64,000 bases of DNA from Streptomyces sp. NBC_01669 (GTDB lineage Bacteria; Actinomycetota; Actinomycetes; Streptomycetales; Streptomycetaceae), in assembly GCF_026339735.1 (NCBI RefSeq), contig NZ_JAPEQG010000002.1, positions 248,001 to 312,000 on the forward strand, in the 5' to 3' direction. The notes under the pieces were generated by a model. That model made no database searches. It was not told the DNA's origin and saw only the letters and a program-made list of their open reading frames with translations. The translations under genes and the position numbers were made by a program. Of this stretch, positions 49,894 through 57,350 are shown piece by piece. Within the stretch, counting starts at the first letter, position 1. Every line of letters starts with the position of its first letter.

Positions 49894-49918
49894 CCCCGGG
49901 ACAGCGGCTGTCCCGGGG
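49894..49918. terminator. Strong GC hairpin, probable transcription terminator
   Basis: An 11-bp perfect stem, CCCCGGGACAG paired with CTGTCCCGGGG, closes a CGG loop. It lies 200 bases after the Eis-like gene and 60 bases before the 3' end of the split lipoprotein gene, which runs toward it. It could end transcription from both sides. No T-run follows, as is common in actinomycetes. Confidence 0.6.
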
Positions 49919-50215
49919 CCTGAAGACGCAGGTGGCCTCAGCGCCTCGCCGGCGCAGATCCGTGGTGGAGCGCACGGTCAGCGTGGGATCAGCGAGCCCT
50001 CTTCCGTGACCATCAGGCGTGCCTGGTGGCCGCCCGGCGAGCAGTTGCGGCCGTTTGGATAGGACGGCTGCGGGGTGGTGCTGATCTGTCGGTCGAGCAC
50101 GGTGGCGCCGCGCTGGTTCCTGAACACCAGCGTGACGTGTACCGGCTTTCCTGGCAGGTCACGTATCTCCGCGAAGCCAGGCCAGACGGACAGCTCGGAG
50201 GGTTGGGGGGTCCTA

Positions 50216-51636
50216 GTGTGATGCGCCAGAAAAGCCAGTCTTAAGTCTGCTGCTGATTTTTGGTGCTGGGTGGGCTGATTTTGGTGAGGTAGTCGGCGAG
50301 GGACTTGAGGATCTCGTCGGCGGTCTTGGTCCAGGTGAACGGCTTCGGGTTCTCGTTCCAGGTGTCGATCCAGGCGGTGATGTCCTTCTCCAGGGCTTTC
50401 ACGGAAGTGTGGACGCCGCGGCGGATGAGTTTGTCGGTCAGCAGGCCGAACCACCGCTCGACTTGGTTCATCCAGGAAGAGCCGGTCGGGGTGAAGTGGA
50501 CGTGGAAGCGGGGGTGTTTACCCAGCCACGTCTTGATCTCGGCGGTGTTGTGGGTGGCGTAATTGTCACAGACCAGGTGGACGTCGAGTCCGGTGGGCAC
50601 GGCCTTGTCGATCCGGATCAGGAACTTCTTGAACTCGATGGCGCGGTGGCGGCGATGCAGTTCCGATATGACGGTGCCGTCGGCGATGTTGAACGCGGCG
50701 AACAGGCTGGTGATGCCGTGGCGCAGGTAGTCGTGGGTGCGGCGCTCGGGCATGCCCGGCATCATCGGCAGCACTGGCTGGGACCGGTCCAGCGCCTGGA
50801 TTTGGCTCTTCTCATCGACGCACAGCACCACCGCCTTCTCGGGCGGGTTGTGGTAGAGGCCGACGACGTCGACGACCTTATCGACGAACTGCGGGTCAGT
50901 GGACAGCTTGAATGCATCCTGCAGGTGCGGCTTGAGGTCGAACTTCTTCCAGATCCGCCCGATGGTGGACTTCGACAATCCGGTGCGCTTCGCCATCGAG
51001 GCGCGCGACCAGTGGGTGTCCTTGCCCGGAGTGGACTCCAGCGTCGCGATGACCACGTCCTCGACCTGGTCAAGCAGGATCGAGGGCGGCCGGCCCGGGC
51101 GCGGCTCGTCCGCGAGCCCGTCCAGACGACCCGCGATGAACCGCGACCGCCAGCGGTTGACCGTCGCCTGCGCGATGCCGAGTTCGGTGGCGACCTGTTT
51201 GTTCGTCCCGCCCTCCGCGCAGCGCAGCACGATCTTGGCGCGCAGCGCCAGGAACTGCGCGGTCTTCGCCCGCCGCGCCCAGCGCGTCAACTGTGCATGC
51301 TCGGCCTCGGTGAGGACCAGGTCCGGCTTGCGCCGGCCCGGCCGTGGCTCGTCGGCCAGGCCCGCCAGCCGGTGAGCCGCGAACCGGGAGCGCCACTTGC
51401 GCACCGTCGCGACGTTCACGCCCAAGTCGGCCGCCACCTGGGCACTTGACGCACCATCCGCACACGACAGGACGATCCGCGCGCGCTCGGCCGGACGAGA
51501 TCCCGCCCCACCACCCGCCCAACGCGACAACTCGGCGCGCTCCTCCTCGGACAGCACGACCTCGACAGCACGCGGACCCCGATGCGACATGAAAATAGCC
51601 TACAGACTTACAGCTGCAATTTCTGGTGCATCACAC
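50216..51636 (-). mobile_element. IS630-family insertion sequence in TA target
   Basis: The element is 1421 bp. Its ends are GTGTGATGCGCCAGAAA (50216-50232) and the complement of GTGTGATGCACCAGAAA (51620-51636), 16 of 17 bases matching. TA is present at 50214-50215 and 51637-51638, the dinucleotide duplication typical of the IS630/Tc1 group. It splits a lipoprotein gene. Confidence 0.92.
50241..51590 (-). CDS. IS630-family transposase with duplicated helix-turn-helix domain
   Basis: The 449-residue protein is about 80-90 residues longer than usual IS630 transposases. Two similar N-terminal units explain this: RARIVLSCADGASSAQVAAD with VRKWRSRFAAHRLAGLADEP, and RAKIVLRCAEGGTNKQVATE with VNRWRSRFIAGRLDGLADEP. 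The DDE domain follows with VLCVDEKSQIQALDR, VHLVCDNYATHNTAEIKTWL and HFTPTGSSWMNQVERWFGLL. All catalytic residues are present. Confidence 0.93.
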   Translation of the reverse strand: MSHRGPRAVEVVLSEEERAELSRWAGGGAGSRPAERARIVLSCADGASSAQVAADLGVNVATVRKWRSRFAAHRLAGLADEPRPGRRKPDLVLTEAEHAQLTRWARRAKTAQFLALRAKIVLRCAEGGTNKQVATELGIAQATVNRWRSRFIAGRLDGLADEPRPGRPPSILLDQVEDVVIATLESTPGKDTHWSRASMAKRTGLSKSTIGRIWKKFDLKPHLQDAFKLSTDPQFVDKVVDVVGLYHNPPEKAVVLCVDEKSQIQALDRSQPVLPMMPGMPERRTHDYLRHGITSLFAAFNIADGTVISELHRRHRAIEFKKFLIRIDKAVPTGLDVHLVCDNYATHNTAEIKTWLGKHPRFHVHFTPTGSSWMNQVERWFGLLTDKLIRRGVHTSVKALEKDITAWIDTWNENPKPFTWTKTADEILKSLADYLTKISPPSTKNQQQT

Positions 51637-52032
51637 TAGCTGCCGGGCCTTCTGCGGCGGTAGCGGATTCCGTGGTCATCACGGGGTTCCCCGGGGCCGG
51701 TTCTTCCAGCGAGGTCTTACGCAACTGCAGCGTGCGCTTGCGGCAGGTGCCGTCCCAGCACACGGTGAGGGTCGCGTCAGCCACCCTGTTCGCCAGTTCC
51801 GGGTGCACCTCGGCCTGGATCCCGGCGGGCACGTCCATCAGGGTGCAGGGATGGGTGTCTCCCGCAAATACCCCGCACCCGGGCAGCAGTGCCAGAGCCC
51901 CCAGGGGTACTGCCAATCCGACGTTGTGTCGCACGCTGGCTCCTCGGCACCCGTCTGCATTTTGATCAATGGCCACTCATGCTCGCACGGCAACTGCACC
52001 CTGCTCTACGCGGGCCTGATGCGTGACCTGCC

Positions 52033-52347
52033 AACGCCAAGCGCGGCACCATCCACCAGGCGTACCGCGACGGGATGGAGGGCCAGCTCGGCGCGCTCGG
52101 CCTGGTCCTCAACGCCATCGTGCTCTGGACGACCCGCTACACCGGCGCCGCCGTCGCCCAGCTCCAGGCCGAGGGCCACGAGCTCCGGGACGAGGACATC
52201 GCCCGGCTCTCCCCGCTCAAGCACAAGAACCTGAACCTGCTCGGCCGCTACAGCTTCACCGCCAGCGTCCCGGCCGCCGGCGCCCTGCGCCTGCTGCGCC
52301 ACCCGGACGCGGCTGGGCTCGGGCTCGACGAGGACGACGAGGAGTAG
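52033..52347 (+). pseudogene. Tn3-family transposase, C-terminal fragment
   Basis: The frame reads NAKRGTIHQAYRDGMEGQLG, then ALGLVLNAIVLWTTRYTGAA and LRDEDIARLSPLKHKNLNLL, closing with GRYSF. This is the end of a Tn3-type TnpA DDE domain (with the last catalytic Glu region upstream missing). About 900 N-terminal residues are absent. It ends with a normal stop. Confidence 0.85.
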
Positions 52348-52723
52348 ACGCCCTCTTGGCGTCTCCTCCGGGAGCCGGATCGTTGTCCGGGGTGAGGTGA
52401 TGTGGTGCCACGCCCTCAGAATCTGCGCGTTCTGCGCGCAGTACAACGGAGTGCGGGCACAGGGGCAGCGGGTGGGGATGGCTCGGGCACGACCGCATAC
52501 GCTGGGAAAGGTGGCGGGGCTGCGGCGGCGTGCGGACTGCGCGACCGGCGGCGGGGACAGAATCCACCATGTCCGGCGGCCGAGGGCCCGAGGCCCTGCT
52601 CATCGGCAACTCGCGGTGCCAGTGACGTGCGACCGCTGCAGCGCTGAGAAGCTGGCGCGGACGCGATTCACGGAACACCGCCGAACGCCCCAGTTCGTCT
52701 GGCTGCAGGTTCAACCAGCAAGC

Positions 52724-53173
52724 TCAGTGTTCGGCTGCCGTGCGGTGGTGTTCCTCGCGGTGGGCGAGTACGTCGGTCATGTGCGTTTCGGCCCAGTCCT
52801 TGAGGCCGGCCATGACCTGGTTCAGGGACAAACCGAGGTCGGTCAGTTCGTAGGTGACGGTGACGGGCACGGTGGGCGTGACGGTACGGGTGACCAGGCC
52901 GTCGACTTCCAGGGAGCGCAGGGTCTGGGTGAGCATCTTCTGACTGGCGCCCGCGAGCCTGCGGGACAGTTCGGAGTAGCGCATCGACCGGGGGCCGTCG
53001 CCGTGGTCGGCTCCGGGACGGTGCGGGCCGTCGCTGCCGAGCGCCGCGAGGATCAACGCGACCCACTTGTCGGAGATCCGGTCGAGCAACTGGCGGCTGG
53101 GACAGCCGTCCATGAACGCGTTGTAGCTCGCTTTCGCCTCGGCCCGCTGCTGAGCCGCCGTCTGCGTTGACAT
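52724..53173 (-). CDS. HxlR-family winged-helix regulator
   Basis: The 149-residue protein has CPSRQLLDRISDKWVALILA, then MRYSELSRRLAGASQKMLTQ and TLRSLEVDGLVTRTV, the winged helix of HxlR proteins. The conserved Cys in GCPSRQ may sense electrophiles or thiol stress, as in relatives. It is divergent from the quinone reductase-like gene at 53295. A palindrome (53207-53220) lies between them. Confidence 0.9.
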   Translation of the reverse strand: MSTQTAAQQRAEAKASYNAFMDGCPSRQLLDRISDKWVALILAALGSDGPHRPGADHGDGPRSMRYSELSRRLAGASQKMLTQTLRSLEVDGLVTRTVTPTVPVTVTYELTDLGLSLNQVMAGLKDWAETHMTDVLAHREEHHRTAAEH

Positions 53174-53206
53174 CGATCGCCCCTTCCGTACCTGGAGGCA
53201 GCTTAC

Positions 53207-53220
53207 GCACTTTCAAGTGC
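53207..53220. promoter_or_regulatory. HxlR-type operator candidate
   Basis: GCACTTTCAAGTGC has 6-bp arms around TC. It lies 34 bases upstream of the HxlR start and 75 bases upstream of the reductase start, in the middle of the divergent promoter. Autoregulation and control of the reductase by the HxlR protein are likely. Confidence 0.6.
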
Positions 53221-53294
53221 CTTCTTCCGCTGCGGAATCCACAAAACGAGCATGGAGCACGGAAACGATCACCCCACCGCAGAGGAACAAAGCC

Positions 53295-54227
53295 ATGGGC
53301 ACCCCCACCTTCCGCACCCCCACCTTCCGCACCGCCGTCGTCCGCATCCCGAACGGGCCCGATTCGATCGAGGTCATCGAGGTGCCCGTCGTCGATCCTG
53401 GCCCCGGCCAGATCCGCGTCGCCATCGCCGCTGCGACGGTCAACCCTACCGATCTCGGCGTCGCGGCGGGCTTCTTCCACTCGATAGGGCTGGTCGATCA
53501 GCCCGAGCACACGGGCCTGGGCTGGGAGTTCGCCGGCGTCGTGGACGCGGCCGGGCCGGGCGTCGACCTGGCCGTCGGCACCCGGGTGGCCGGTCTGGTG
53601 GTCGGCTTCGACCGCGACTACGGCACCTACGCCGAGCAGATCGTGGTCGCGGCGGCCGACGTCGCCCCGGTCCCCGACGAGTTGGACCTGCTGGCCGCGA
53701 CCACGGTCCCCCTCAACGGGCTGGCCGCTGCGCAGGTCGTCGACCTGCTCGGCGACGCGCCCGCCGGGGCCGCCCGACTGCTGGTGACCGGCGCCGCGGG
53801 GGCGGTCGGAGCGAACGTCGCCGTCCTCGCCCGGGAACGCGGCTGGCAGGTGACCGGGCTCGCCCGCACCGGCGACGAGGAGTTCGTCCGCGGCCTCGGC
53901 GCCGACTTCACCACGCACGCCGAGCCGGAATGGGACGCAGTCGTCGACCCCGCCCAGTTGAATGAAGAAGCGCTCAAGCTGGTCCGCGACGGCGGAGCCT
54001 ACGTCGGGCTGCGGCCAGGCCTCGAACCGCCCGCCGAGCGCGGGATCTCGGTCGCCTCCGTGGTCACCGCTTTCGACAGCGCGCGACTGGCCGACCTCCT
54101 CACCCGCACCGCCTCGGGCGAACTTTCGGCCCGCGTCTACGCGGCCGTCTCTCTGGACCAGGCCGCCGAAGCCCACCGGGCCACCGCCAAGGGCGGCCTC
54201 CGCGGCCGCTACGTCATCCGCCCCTGA
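53295..54227 (+). CDS. NADP-dependent quinone oxidoreductase-like MDR enzyme
   Basis: ATG 53295 follows AGAGGAAC and gives 310 residues. It is a zinc-free medium-chain reductase: GQIRVAIAAATVNPTDLGVA, GLGWEFAGVVDAAGPGVDL, and the cofactor fold RLLVTGAAGAVGANVAVLARE. It should reduce quinones or alkenals with NADPH. A perfect in-frame repeat near the start encodes TFRTPTFRT, probably a slippage duplication. It forms a divergent pair with the HxlR regulator. Confidence 0.9.
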   Translation: MGTPTFRTPTFRTAVVRIPNGPDSIEVIEVPVVDPGPGQIRVAIAAATVNPTDLGVAAGFFHSIGLVDQPEHTGLGWEFAGVVDAAGPGVDLAVGTRVAGLVVGFDRDYGTYAEQIVVAAADVAPVPDELDLLAATTVPLNGLAAAQVVDLLGDAPAGAARLLVTGAAGAVGANVAVLARERGWQVTGLARTGDEEFVRGLGADFTTHAEPEWDAVVDPAQLNEEALKLVRDGGAYVGLRPGLEPPAERGISVASVVTAFDSARLADLLTRTASGELSARVYAAVSLDQAAEAHRATAKGGLRGRYVIRP

Positions 54228-54553
54228 CCAGCCCGGCGTCGAGTGCGCCGCCGACCGGGCTCACCGGCACCTGCCCGCCGGAAGCCTCCAACGCCAGGGG
54301 CCGGTCCCTGCTGCGCAGCCGACCGTCGGCCCGGCCACGACATCGGCGGCAACGCCGAAACCGGCGAGCTACAGCAGCCCCAGCCATCACGACGTCGGTC
54401 AGGACAACGCCGAGACGTCCGGGGCAAGAGACGAAGTCTCAGCCCGCTCCCTGCTGTCAGTGATGCGGTTGCGATGCCTCGCGAGGCGATGCGATGCCCG
54501 CCGTCGATCCGTTCCGTTCTGCCCCGCCGTACGACACCCTCAGGAGACCCGCC

Positions 54554-54946
54554 ATGACCATGAAGCGCCTCGCCACCGTCCTCGCCGTCCTCGGCGGCCT
54601 GTTCCTCCTCTACACCGGGATCAGCTTCCTGCTCGCACCGCAGGCGACGGCCGAAGGGTTCGGGGTGCCGACCTGGCCGCAGGACCAGGGGAAGGGCTTC
54701 CTGGAGGTCAAGGGCATGCGGGACATCGGCTTCGGACTGGTGATACTCGCGCTGCTGCTGGCCGGGCAGCGCAAGGCGCTCGGGCTGGCGATGGCGGCAA
54801 TGGCCGTCGTCCCGGCCGGCGACATGCTGATCGTGCTGAACGAAGGCGGCCCGGCGGCGACCGCGTACGGCGTCCACGGACTGGCTGCGACGACGGTCGC
54901 CGTGACCGCGGGACTGCTGCTGCGCGAGCGGCCGGCAGCCGCCTGA
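54554..54946 (+). CDS. DUF4267-family small membrane protein
   Basis: ATG 54554 with CAGGAGA upstream gives 130 residues. Four hydrophobic helices are visible: LFLLYTGISFLLAP, FGLVILALLLAG, GLAMAAMAVVPAGD and GLAATTVAVTAGLLL. KGFLEVKGMRDIGFGLVIL is the DUF4267 signature. The function is unknown. It lies 326 bases behind the quinone reductase gene, and that gap holds no other clear gene. Confidence 0.85.
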   Translation: MTMKRLATVLAVLGGLFLLYTGISFLLAPQATAEGFGVPTWPQDQGKGFLEVKGMRDIGFGLVILALLLAGQRKALGLAMAAMAVVPAGDMLIVLNEGGPAATAYGVHGLAATTVAVTAGLLLRERPAAA

Positions 54947-55006
54947 GGTCCACACGAAAGTGGATCTTGGTCCGGGGTGGCCGTCGTGTGGGACGGGGAA
55001 TCCTGA

Positions 55007-55249
55007 CCGAGGGTCGACGCCTGCACGGCCAACCGGGACCGCGCCCGACTCGTCGCAGACGCCCTGCGCGCCGGAGGGCCAGAAGCCCTGGCATTGAAGT
55101 ACACCGATACTGCGGCCGCGCAGCGCATGGCCGCCCTCGTTCAGGATCCACGCAAGCAGCTCAACGAGGTCAACAGCGCCTTCCGCATCGCGATGCGGCG
55201 CCTCTACCGCACACGCAACATCATCCTCCGTGACTCCTCCCCGCCCTGA
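55007..55249 (+). pseudogene. 3' fragment of a HEPN-like protein, cut by IS605-like copy 2
   Basis: The frame is open from 55007 without a start. It reads RDRARLVADALRAGGPEALA, then PRKQLNEVNSAFRIAMRRLY, RTRNIILRDSS before a stop inside the IS605 end hairpin. FRRLYRTRNxxLH is a frequent end of actinobacterial HEPN/abortive-infection-like proteins, with the expected His replaced at the junction. The upstream part is missing. The identification is tentative. Confidence 0.4.
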
Positions 55250-55259
55250 AGGGACGGGG
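55239..55259. repeat. Terminal hairpin with TGAA loop, IS605-like copy 2
   Basis: CCCCGCCC and GGGACGGGG pair around a TGAA loop with one bulged A. The imperfect stem with a bulge is typical of hairpins recognised by TnpA. It corresponds to the split hairpin at 36307-36320/38096-38108 in copy 1. The tnpB stop lies eight bases away, so the hairpin is also the expected 3' part of the guide RNA scaffold. Confidence 0.8.
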
Positions 55260-55266
55260 CTTCTCG

Positions 55267-56480
55267 CTATGCCGTGTGGGCGTTGCGACGGGCCAGCCCG
55301 GCCCGTAGAACATTGAGTGCTCCCACTGTGTCGGCGTGTGCCGTGTGTCCGCACGACTGGCAGAGGAAGGTCTCCTGTGTGGGCCGGTTCTCCTTGGAGA
55401 CGTGCCCGCATTCGGGGCAGGTCCGGGAGGTGTTGCGGGGGTCCACGGCGATCACTTCCCGTCCGGCGCTTTCAGCCTTGGCGTGCAGGATCGTCAGGAA
55501 CACCCCCATCCGGCGTCGGCAATGCTGCGGTTGAGTCCAGCCTTCGCCGCTGCCCCATTGGGCAGGAATGCGCCCGCCTGCTCGGGGTCGGGCTTCGGTG
55601 CGGGGGCCCTGCTCATGTTGCGGATCTCGAGGTCTTCGTGCGCGATGACATCGTGCGCCCGGACCAGGTCGAGCGCGGTCTTGTGCGCGTGGTCGAGCCG
55701 CCGGCGGCGGACCTTGCCGTGCAACCGGGCGACCTGGTCCACTGCGCGCTGGTGGTTCCTGGTGCGGTCCTTGGCCTTGCGGCGCGGGAACCTGGACAGG
55801 GCCTGCTGTGCGGCTTGGAGTTTCGCAGCAGCGCGGCGGCCGTGGCGCGGGTTGGAGACGAACTCGCCGCCCGAGCCGGCAAGGAAGTTGGCTATGCCCA
55901 GGTCGATACCGACCACGCTGCCGGTCGTCGGGAGCGGTTCGGGCTGCTCCTGTTCGGCGGTCAGCACGACGAACCACTGGCGGCCCTCACGCTTGACCGA
56001 GACGGTCTTGACCCTGCCGACCACCGCACGGTGCTGGTTAACCTTGACATGCCCGACCCCTTGCAGCCGCACGCGGGTGACAGGGTCGTGCGGGGTGGAG
56101 TCCCACCGGCAGCCGTCCCCGTCCTTCGGGAACTCCACCGTGTCGAACCAGCTCACCGAACGAAAGCGCGGATAGCCCGGCGTCTGACCGGACTTGATCC
56201 GGCGGAAGAACGCGGCGAACGCTTTGTCCAGCCGGCGCAGCGTCGCCTGCTGCGAGGAGAACGACCAGCGCCCCTGACGCTCAGGATCGAACGCCCTAAT
56301 GTCCTTCAACTGCCCGGACTGCATCCCGTACCGGACGGTGGTCCTCGATACATGCCGGTAGGCATCCCGTCGTTCCTGTAACGCCCCGTTGTAGAGCGAG
56401 CAGTGATCCCGCAGCATCTCGCCAAGCGCGATCTGCTGGCCCGTGGTGGGCCGCATCAGGAACTTGTACGCACGAATCAT
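55267..56480 (-). pseudogene. tnpB: TnpB of IS605-like copy 2, frameshifted in a G run
   Basis: From ATG 56480 (MIRAYKFLMRPT) the protein follows copy 1 closely: VVGIDLGIANFLAGSGGEF and VIAHEDLEIRNMSRAPA, then LNRSIADAGWGCS, where it stops at 55494. The continuation GVFLTILHAKAESAGREVIA, with TCPECGHVSKENRPTQETF and HADTVGALNVLRAG, is in another frame. Copy 1 has six G's at this point and this copy five, so one base was lost. The product would lack the last RuvC Asp and the zinc ribbon unless a frameshift restores it. Confidence 0.88.
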
Positions 56481-56584
56481 CCAGCCCACCCCCTTTTGGG
56501 TCAGTCCGGTCAACATAGCTGGCGCCACTGACAACGCAGAGAACTCCGGCGCTCCGCGCCTCCGGGCCAGGGATCGCATTCCCG

Positions 56585-56602
56585 CCCGGCCCGAAGGCCG
56601 GG
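56585..56602. repeat. Distal terminal hairpin of IS605-like copy 2
   Basis: CCCGGCCCGAAGGCCGGG forms a 7-bp stem with a CGAA loop. It matches the position of the 39863-39880 hairpin in copy 1 (TGAA loop there). Nearby GGCGCTCCGCGCC repeats the inner small hairpin of copy 1. Confidence 0.75.
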
Positions 56603-56616
56603 ATTCCCCGCGAAGA

Positions 56617-56886
56617 TCAGGGATGGAGTGCGGGTCGGAAGCCATCCGTGATTGCGCAGGGCCGGCACGCACACGCGGTCTCCCAGCCCCGCAGCTGCCC
56701 CAGCCCCCGCGGCCGGACCGGCAGCACCCGCTGAGGGGCGGGGCGTGTGGTGCGGCGGGCGACGGGTTTCGTCGGCAGCGGCGGCGGCTGGCGGAACGCG
56801 TCGATCGTGTCCGTCACCGCCAGAGCGTGCGGGGCGCCGGCCTTCACTGCGCCCCTCGCGGTGCCGCCCATCTCCTTAACCGGCAT
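56617..56886 (-). pseudogene. Possible truncated gene ending at the IS605-like junction
   Basis: The 89-residue frame reads AVTDTIDAFRQPPPLP, then VLPVRPRGLGQLRGWETACA and CRPCAITDGFRPALHP. Its stop codon lies at the edge of the IS605-like element, so a longer gene was probably cut by the insertion. A Cys-x-Cys-x-x-Cys cluster sits near the end. No family is recognised, and the frame may be fortuitous. Confidence 0.3.
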
Positions 56887-56892
56887 CGCCGG

Positions 56893-57140
56893 ACGTGGTC
56901 TTCACCTTCTTTCGCGAGCAGTGCCGCCGCTCGGACGCCGTCCTCGCCGCCACCGCGCTGTCGGCACGTCCTCGTGGCCGCCACCCGGGTACACGCGGGG
57001 GTGAGGTCACCGACCTCTGATGGATCGTCCTGCACATGATCGAGGAGTCCGCGCGGCACGCCGGTCATCTCGACATCGTGTGCGAACTGCTCGACGGCCG
57101 GACGGGGCTCGGGCCGCGGCAGGAAGACGCGTCGGGGCCG
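56893..57140 (+). pseudogene. DinB/DUF664-family fragment with nonsense codon
   Basis: The plus strand reads VFTFFREQCRRSDAVLAATA, then GGEVTDL, a TGA stop, WIVLHMIEESARHAGHLDIV and CELLDGRTGLGPRQ. WIxxHMIEExARHxGHLDI is the hallmark of the DUF664/DinB family, metal-dependent thiol transferases using mycothiol. The TGA stands where the family has Arg, so a single C-to-T change (CGA to TGA) explains it. The N-terminal half is missing. Confidence 0.78.
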
Positions 57141-57350
57141 CCGGGTGACGTCGGCCAGCCACCTTCCCGACTGCGCCGCCCACGGCATCGCTGACCACGC
57201 AACGTCCCAGCCAGTACGGATCTCATCCCGCCAGACGTCAGAAATGCGCCAAAGCTTTCCGGAGGGTGGCGCTCCGGGTGACACCCGGAGGGCACTGGTT
57301 CATCATCTGCCCCTGACGCTCCAACTGCCCTCCCTGCAAAGGAGATTCAC

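Larger units (their letters stand above)
49978..51934 (-). pseudogene. Lipoprotein gene split by an IS630-type element
   Basis: The 5' part starts at GTG 51934. It has a lipoprotein signal (GLAVPLGALALLPGC) and then LTVCWDGTCRKRTLQL and TTESATAAEGPAA. The 3' part (50215-49978) continues PSELSVWPGFAEIRDLPGKP and VFRNQRGATVLDRQ, ending EEGSLIPR. Removing 50216-51636 and one TA copy joins the halves in frame as ...EGPAARTPQPSELSV..., so the gene was intact until the insertion. The joined protein would be about 178 residues. The function is unknown; it resembles small secreted Streptomyces lipoproteins with paired cysteines. Confidence 0.85.
55230..56610 (-). mobile_element. IS605-like element, copy 2 (no tnpA)
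   Basis: This copy has hairpins at both ends (55239-55259 and 56585-56602) and one tnpB gene on the minus strand, but tnpA has been lost. End sequences GTGACTCCTCC (left) and CTCCGGGCCAGGGAT (right) match copy 1. Without tnpA it could only move with help from copy 1 or another element. The limits are approximate. Confidence 0.75.
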
